Of a stretch of DNA of 64,000 nucleotides, positions 61,710 to 64,000 are shown piece by piece. Location: NCBI RefSeq assembly GCF_016937515.1, contig NZ_JAFHKM010000002.1, forward strand, positions 5,265,001 to 5,329,000, given 5' to 3'. Source of the stretch: Cohnella algarum (GTDB lineage: Bacteria; Bacillota; Bacilli; Paenibacillales; Paenibacillaceae). Numbering within the stretch: the stretch's first letter is position 1; the number at the start of each line of letters is the position of its first letter. The notes beneath the pieces were generated by a model that did not search any database, was not told the DNA's origin, and worked only from the letters and a program-made list of their open reading frames with translations. The position numbers were made by a program, and so were the translations under genes.

Positions 61710-62627
61710 TTAAAACGCCGGCACGACCGCGACGCCGTACTTCTCCTCGATGAACGCTTTGACCTCGGGCGACGTCAGAGCCGCGTCGAGTTTACGGATC
61801 GCTTCTTCGTTCTCGTCCCCGCTTCTGACGACGATGACGTTGGCGTACGGGGAATCTGCATCCTCGCGGAACAGCGCCGCGTTCGGATCGATGCCGGCTT
61901 CCAGGACGAGGTTCGTGTTGATGACCGCCCCGTCAAGGTCCGGCAGCACGCGCGGCAGCGCGGCGGAATCGACTTCGCGGAATTTCAGGTTTTTCGGATT
62001 GTCGACGATGTCTTTCGGGGTCGCCTCGTACGTCGTCAACCCTTCCTTTAGCTTGATCAGCCCTTGCTTCTCCAGCAGCACCAGTGCCCGGTATTCGTTG
62101 GACGGATTGTTCGGAATGCCGATTTCGGCCCCGTCCCGCAACTCGTCCTTCGATTGGGCCTTTTCCGAATAAAAACCGATCGGCTCGACGTGCACCTTCG
62201 TCGTGACGGCAAAATCGTAGCCTTGCTCATTCTTGACGGAATCCAAATACGGAACATGCTGAAAATAGTTCGCGTCGATCTGGCCGTCCTTCAGCGCGGG
62301 GTTCAATTGGCCTTCGTCGTCGAACACGACGATTTCCAGCTCGACGCCTTGTTCTTTCAGAACCGGCTTCACGAATTCCAGGATTTCCGCATGGGGAACC
62401 GGCGCCGCTCCTACCTTCAAAACCGCGGGTTCGGCCGGCGTTTCGGACGAAGCCGGGGTCTCGGATGCTCCGGACGAAGACGAGCCGCTCGGCGAAGGCG
62501 AGGCGGATTCGGTCGCGGGGGCCGAAGGCGAAGCGGACGAATCGCCATTGCCGGCACCGCAGGCCGAAATCAACACCGCCATTAACAAAACAAGCGCTGG
62601 GACGAAAAACCGTTTTTTCTTGGACAT
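61710..62627 (-). CDS. metQ: Methionine-binding lipoprotein MetQ
   Basis: This 305-residue protein has a signal sequence with lipobox LISAC, a long Ser/Pro/Ala/Glu linker and the MetQ core (KVGAAPVPHAEILEFVKPVL, ANYFQHVPYLD, GIPNNPSNEYRALVLL). It binds D/L-methionine outside the cell. It follows metI by 65 nt. Confidence 0.92.
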   Translation of the reverse strand: MSKKKRFFVPALVLLMAVLISACGAGNGDSSASPSAPATESASPSPSGSSSSGASETPASSETPAEPAVLKVGAAPVPHAEILEFVKPVLKEQGVELEIVVFDDEGQLNPALKDGQIDANYFQHVPYLDSVKNEQGYDFAVTTKVHVEPIGFYSEKAQSKDELRDGAEIGIPNNPSNEYRALVLLEKQGLIKLKEGLTTYEATPKDIVDNPKNLKFREVDSAALPRVLPDLDGAVINTNLVLEAGIDPNAALFREDADSPYANVIVVRSGDENEEAIRKLDAALTSPEVKAFIEEKYGVAVVPAF

Positions 62628-62692
62628 ACGTTCCTCTCCTGTCTTTTATCGTAATATGTAAAGCCAAGCGCGTTGCCGAAATCGATCATTCG

Positions 62693-63361
62693 CTACTCCT
62701 GTTTGAACCTTCGGCGCTGGATCGACTTTGCCGTCCAGTCCCCGGTCCATTGGACGATCTGAACGAGCAAAATAATGACGATGACCGTCGCAAACAAAAC
62801 ATCCTCGCGGAACCGCTGGTACCCGAACCGCACCGCCAGGCTGCCGAGGCCCCCGGCCCCGATCGCGCCCGCGACGGCCGTAAACTCGGTGATCGCGATC
62901 ACCGCGATCGTCATCCCCCGCACGAGCGCCGGCAGCGCTTCGGGAATGAGCACCCGGAATATAATCGCGAGCGGAGATGCGCCGACGGACTTCGCCGCTT
63001 CGATTTTGCCCGCTTCCACTTCCTTGAGCGAATTTTCGATAATGCGCGCGAGAAACGGCGCGGCGCCGATCGAAAGCGAGACGATCGCCGCCGTCGGGCC
63101 CAGCGTCGTGCCGATCAACAGCCTCGACAGCGGCAGCAGCAAAATGATCAAAATGATGAACGGCAGCGAACGCACCGTGTTGATGACCGTGCCCGCGACC
63201 TTGTGCAGGACGGGCAGCGGCATAATGCCTCCCTTTTCGGTCGCGACCAGGACGATCCCGAGCAGCAGCCCGAGAGCGGTCGCGAACAGCGAAGACCAGA
63301 ACACCATGTACAGCGTTTCGGTCAAACCTTCCCTCAGCAAGCCCGGCAAATCTTCCCTCAT
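62693..63361 (-). CDS. metI: Methionine ABC permease MetI
   Basis: This protein of about 222 residues has five membrane segments and the EAA loop [21 protein letters not shown], typical of MetI. The start at 63361 overlaps the metN stop by 4 nt; a longer in-frame start inside metN is rejected. Confidence 0.92.
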   Translation of the reverse strand: MREDLPGLLREGLTETLYMVFWSSLFATALGLLLGIVLVATEKGGIMPLPVLHKVAGTVINTVRSLPFIILIILLLPLSRLLIGTTLGPTAAIVSLSIGAAPFLARIIENSLKEVEAGKIEAAKSVGASPLAIIFRVLIPEALPALVRGMTIAVIAITEFTAVAGAIGAGGLGSLAVRFGYQRFREDVLFATVIVIILLVQIVQWTGDWTAKSIQRRRFKQE

Positions 63362-64000
63362 GTCGCCGCCCGCCGCTCTTCCGCCGGAAATCGGCTTCCG
63401 TAAACCATTTGCGCGATGCCGACAAAGCGCCGTGCCGTTTCGCTTTCGGGGCTCGCGAACAGCTTGTCGACGGTGCCGGTCTCGACGATTTTCCCCCGTT
63501 CGATTACCGCCATCCGGTTGCAAATGTGTTGAAGCACGTCGAGCTCGTGCGTGATCAGCACGATCGTGAGATGAAGCTGGCGGTTGATCCGCTTCAGCAG
63601 CTCCAGGATCGAAAACGTCGTTTCCGGATCGAGCGCCGACGTCGCCTCGTCGCAAAGCAGAACGTCGGGATCGTTTGCCAGCGCTCTGGCGATGCCCACC
63701 CGCTGCTTCTGCCCGCCGCTGAGCTGGGCCGGATACGCTTTTTCCTTGTCCGAAAGCTGGACGAGCTCCAGAAGCTCCCGCACGCGCCGCCTGATTTTTC
63801 CCTTGGAATGACCCGCCACGACGAGCGGAAACGCGATATTCTCGTATACCGTCCTGGCGTCGAGAAGGTTGAACTGCTGAAAAATCATGCCGATTTTTTG
63901 CCGGGCCAGCCGCAGCGCTTTCCCGTTCAGTCTCGTAATCTCCTGCCCGCCGATCGCGACGCTTCCGGAATCCGGCTCCTCCAGCCGGTTCAGGCAGCGG
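63358..64000 (-). CDS. metN: Methionine ABC ATPase MetN (5' end outside window)
   Basis: The visible 213 residues include [20 protein letters not shown], signature [15 protein letters not shown], Walker [14 protein letters not shown] and a C-terminal tail that is short compared with many MetN proteins, which carry a NIL regulatory domain of about 80 residues. The C-terminus here ends soon after the ATPase domain. Any SAM riboswitch would lie beyond the window. Confidence 0.9.
   Translation of the reverse strand, partial: RCLNRLEEPDSGSVAIGGQEITRLNGKALRLARQKIGMIFQQFNLLDARTVYENIAFPLVVAGHSKGKIRRRVRELLELVQLSDKEKAYPAQLSGGQKQRVGIARALANDPDVLLCDEATSALDPETTFSILELLKRINRQLHLTIVLITHELDVLQHICNRMAVIERGKIVETGTVDKLFASPESETARRFVGIAQMVYGSRFPAEERRAAT

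Overview
The window looks like chromosomal DNA of a spore-forming, GC-rich Gram-positive of the Paenibacillaceae type (Paenibacillus/Cohnella-like). The basis is a gerA-gerC-gerB germinant-receptor operon, a YesM/YesN-type two-component pair driving a LplB/LplC-type sugar ABC operon, strong AGGAGG-type ribosome binding sites, Firmicute Fur, PerR and CsoR boxes, and a ParB parS-like site. No rRNA, tRNA, CRISPR array or prophage was seen. Most genes are on the minus strand. Gene assignments come from reading the protein sequences; no database search was run.

Layout. 1-490: 5' part of a TmrB-like P-loop protein. 609-5035: a five-gene operon that starts with a 38-residue peptide carrying eight cysteines, followed by a MauE-like membrane redox protein, a membrane-anchored thioredoxin-like protein, an ABC exporter and a solute-binding lipoprotein. 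This is the best candidate for an undescribed peptide system. 5510-12785: a TetR regulator with an unusual C-terminal domain and a RutA/RutB-like catabolic operon with its own NMT1-type ABC importer and an M20 hydrolase. 13018-16748: gerA, gerC and gerB. 16775-17670: two small genes. 17919-27312: a sugar operon (sensor kinase, response regulator, two permeases, a doubly frameshifted solute-binding protein, two glycosidases). 27403-33550: metal and housekeeping genes, namely a Fur-box small membrane protein, a PerR-box PfeT/ZosA P-type ATPase, DUF423, aspA, a CsoR-box copZ and a dGTPase, with a parS-like site.

33614-34603: decayed DNA with a transposase remnant, an HxlR regulator and an internally deleted NmrA-like gene. 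34729-38526: lutR, lutC, lutB and a frameshifted lutA. 38612-40104: a LOG-family protein and a Fur-boxed AraC regulator. 40222-46447: the L-rhamnose operon (rhaEW, an ASRT-family protein, rhaA, rhaB, a DeoR regulator). 46471-52947: an MtaD-like deaminase, a MerR-methyltransferase fusion, and a FecBCD-type importer with a methyltransferase. 53043-55444: an alpha/beta hydrolase, a DUF6157 gene and two different tandem-repeat arrays. 55534-59867: a sugar-oxidoreductase/isomerase operon, an AraC regulator and a cyclase-family hydrolase. 60042-61598: an ABC-F protein. 61710-64000: metQ, metI and partial metN.

How the parts work together: the region is dominated by self-contained uptake-plus-catabolism operons, each beside its own regulator, and by metal homeostasis genes whose operators can be read in the promoters. 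Two otherwise intact genes (lutA and the sugar-binding protein) carry minus-one changes in C/G homopolymers, so base-calling error must be excluded before they are called pseudogenes.
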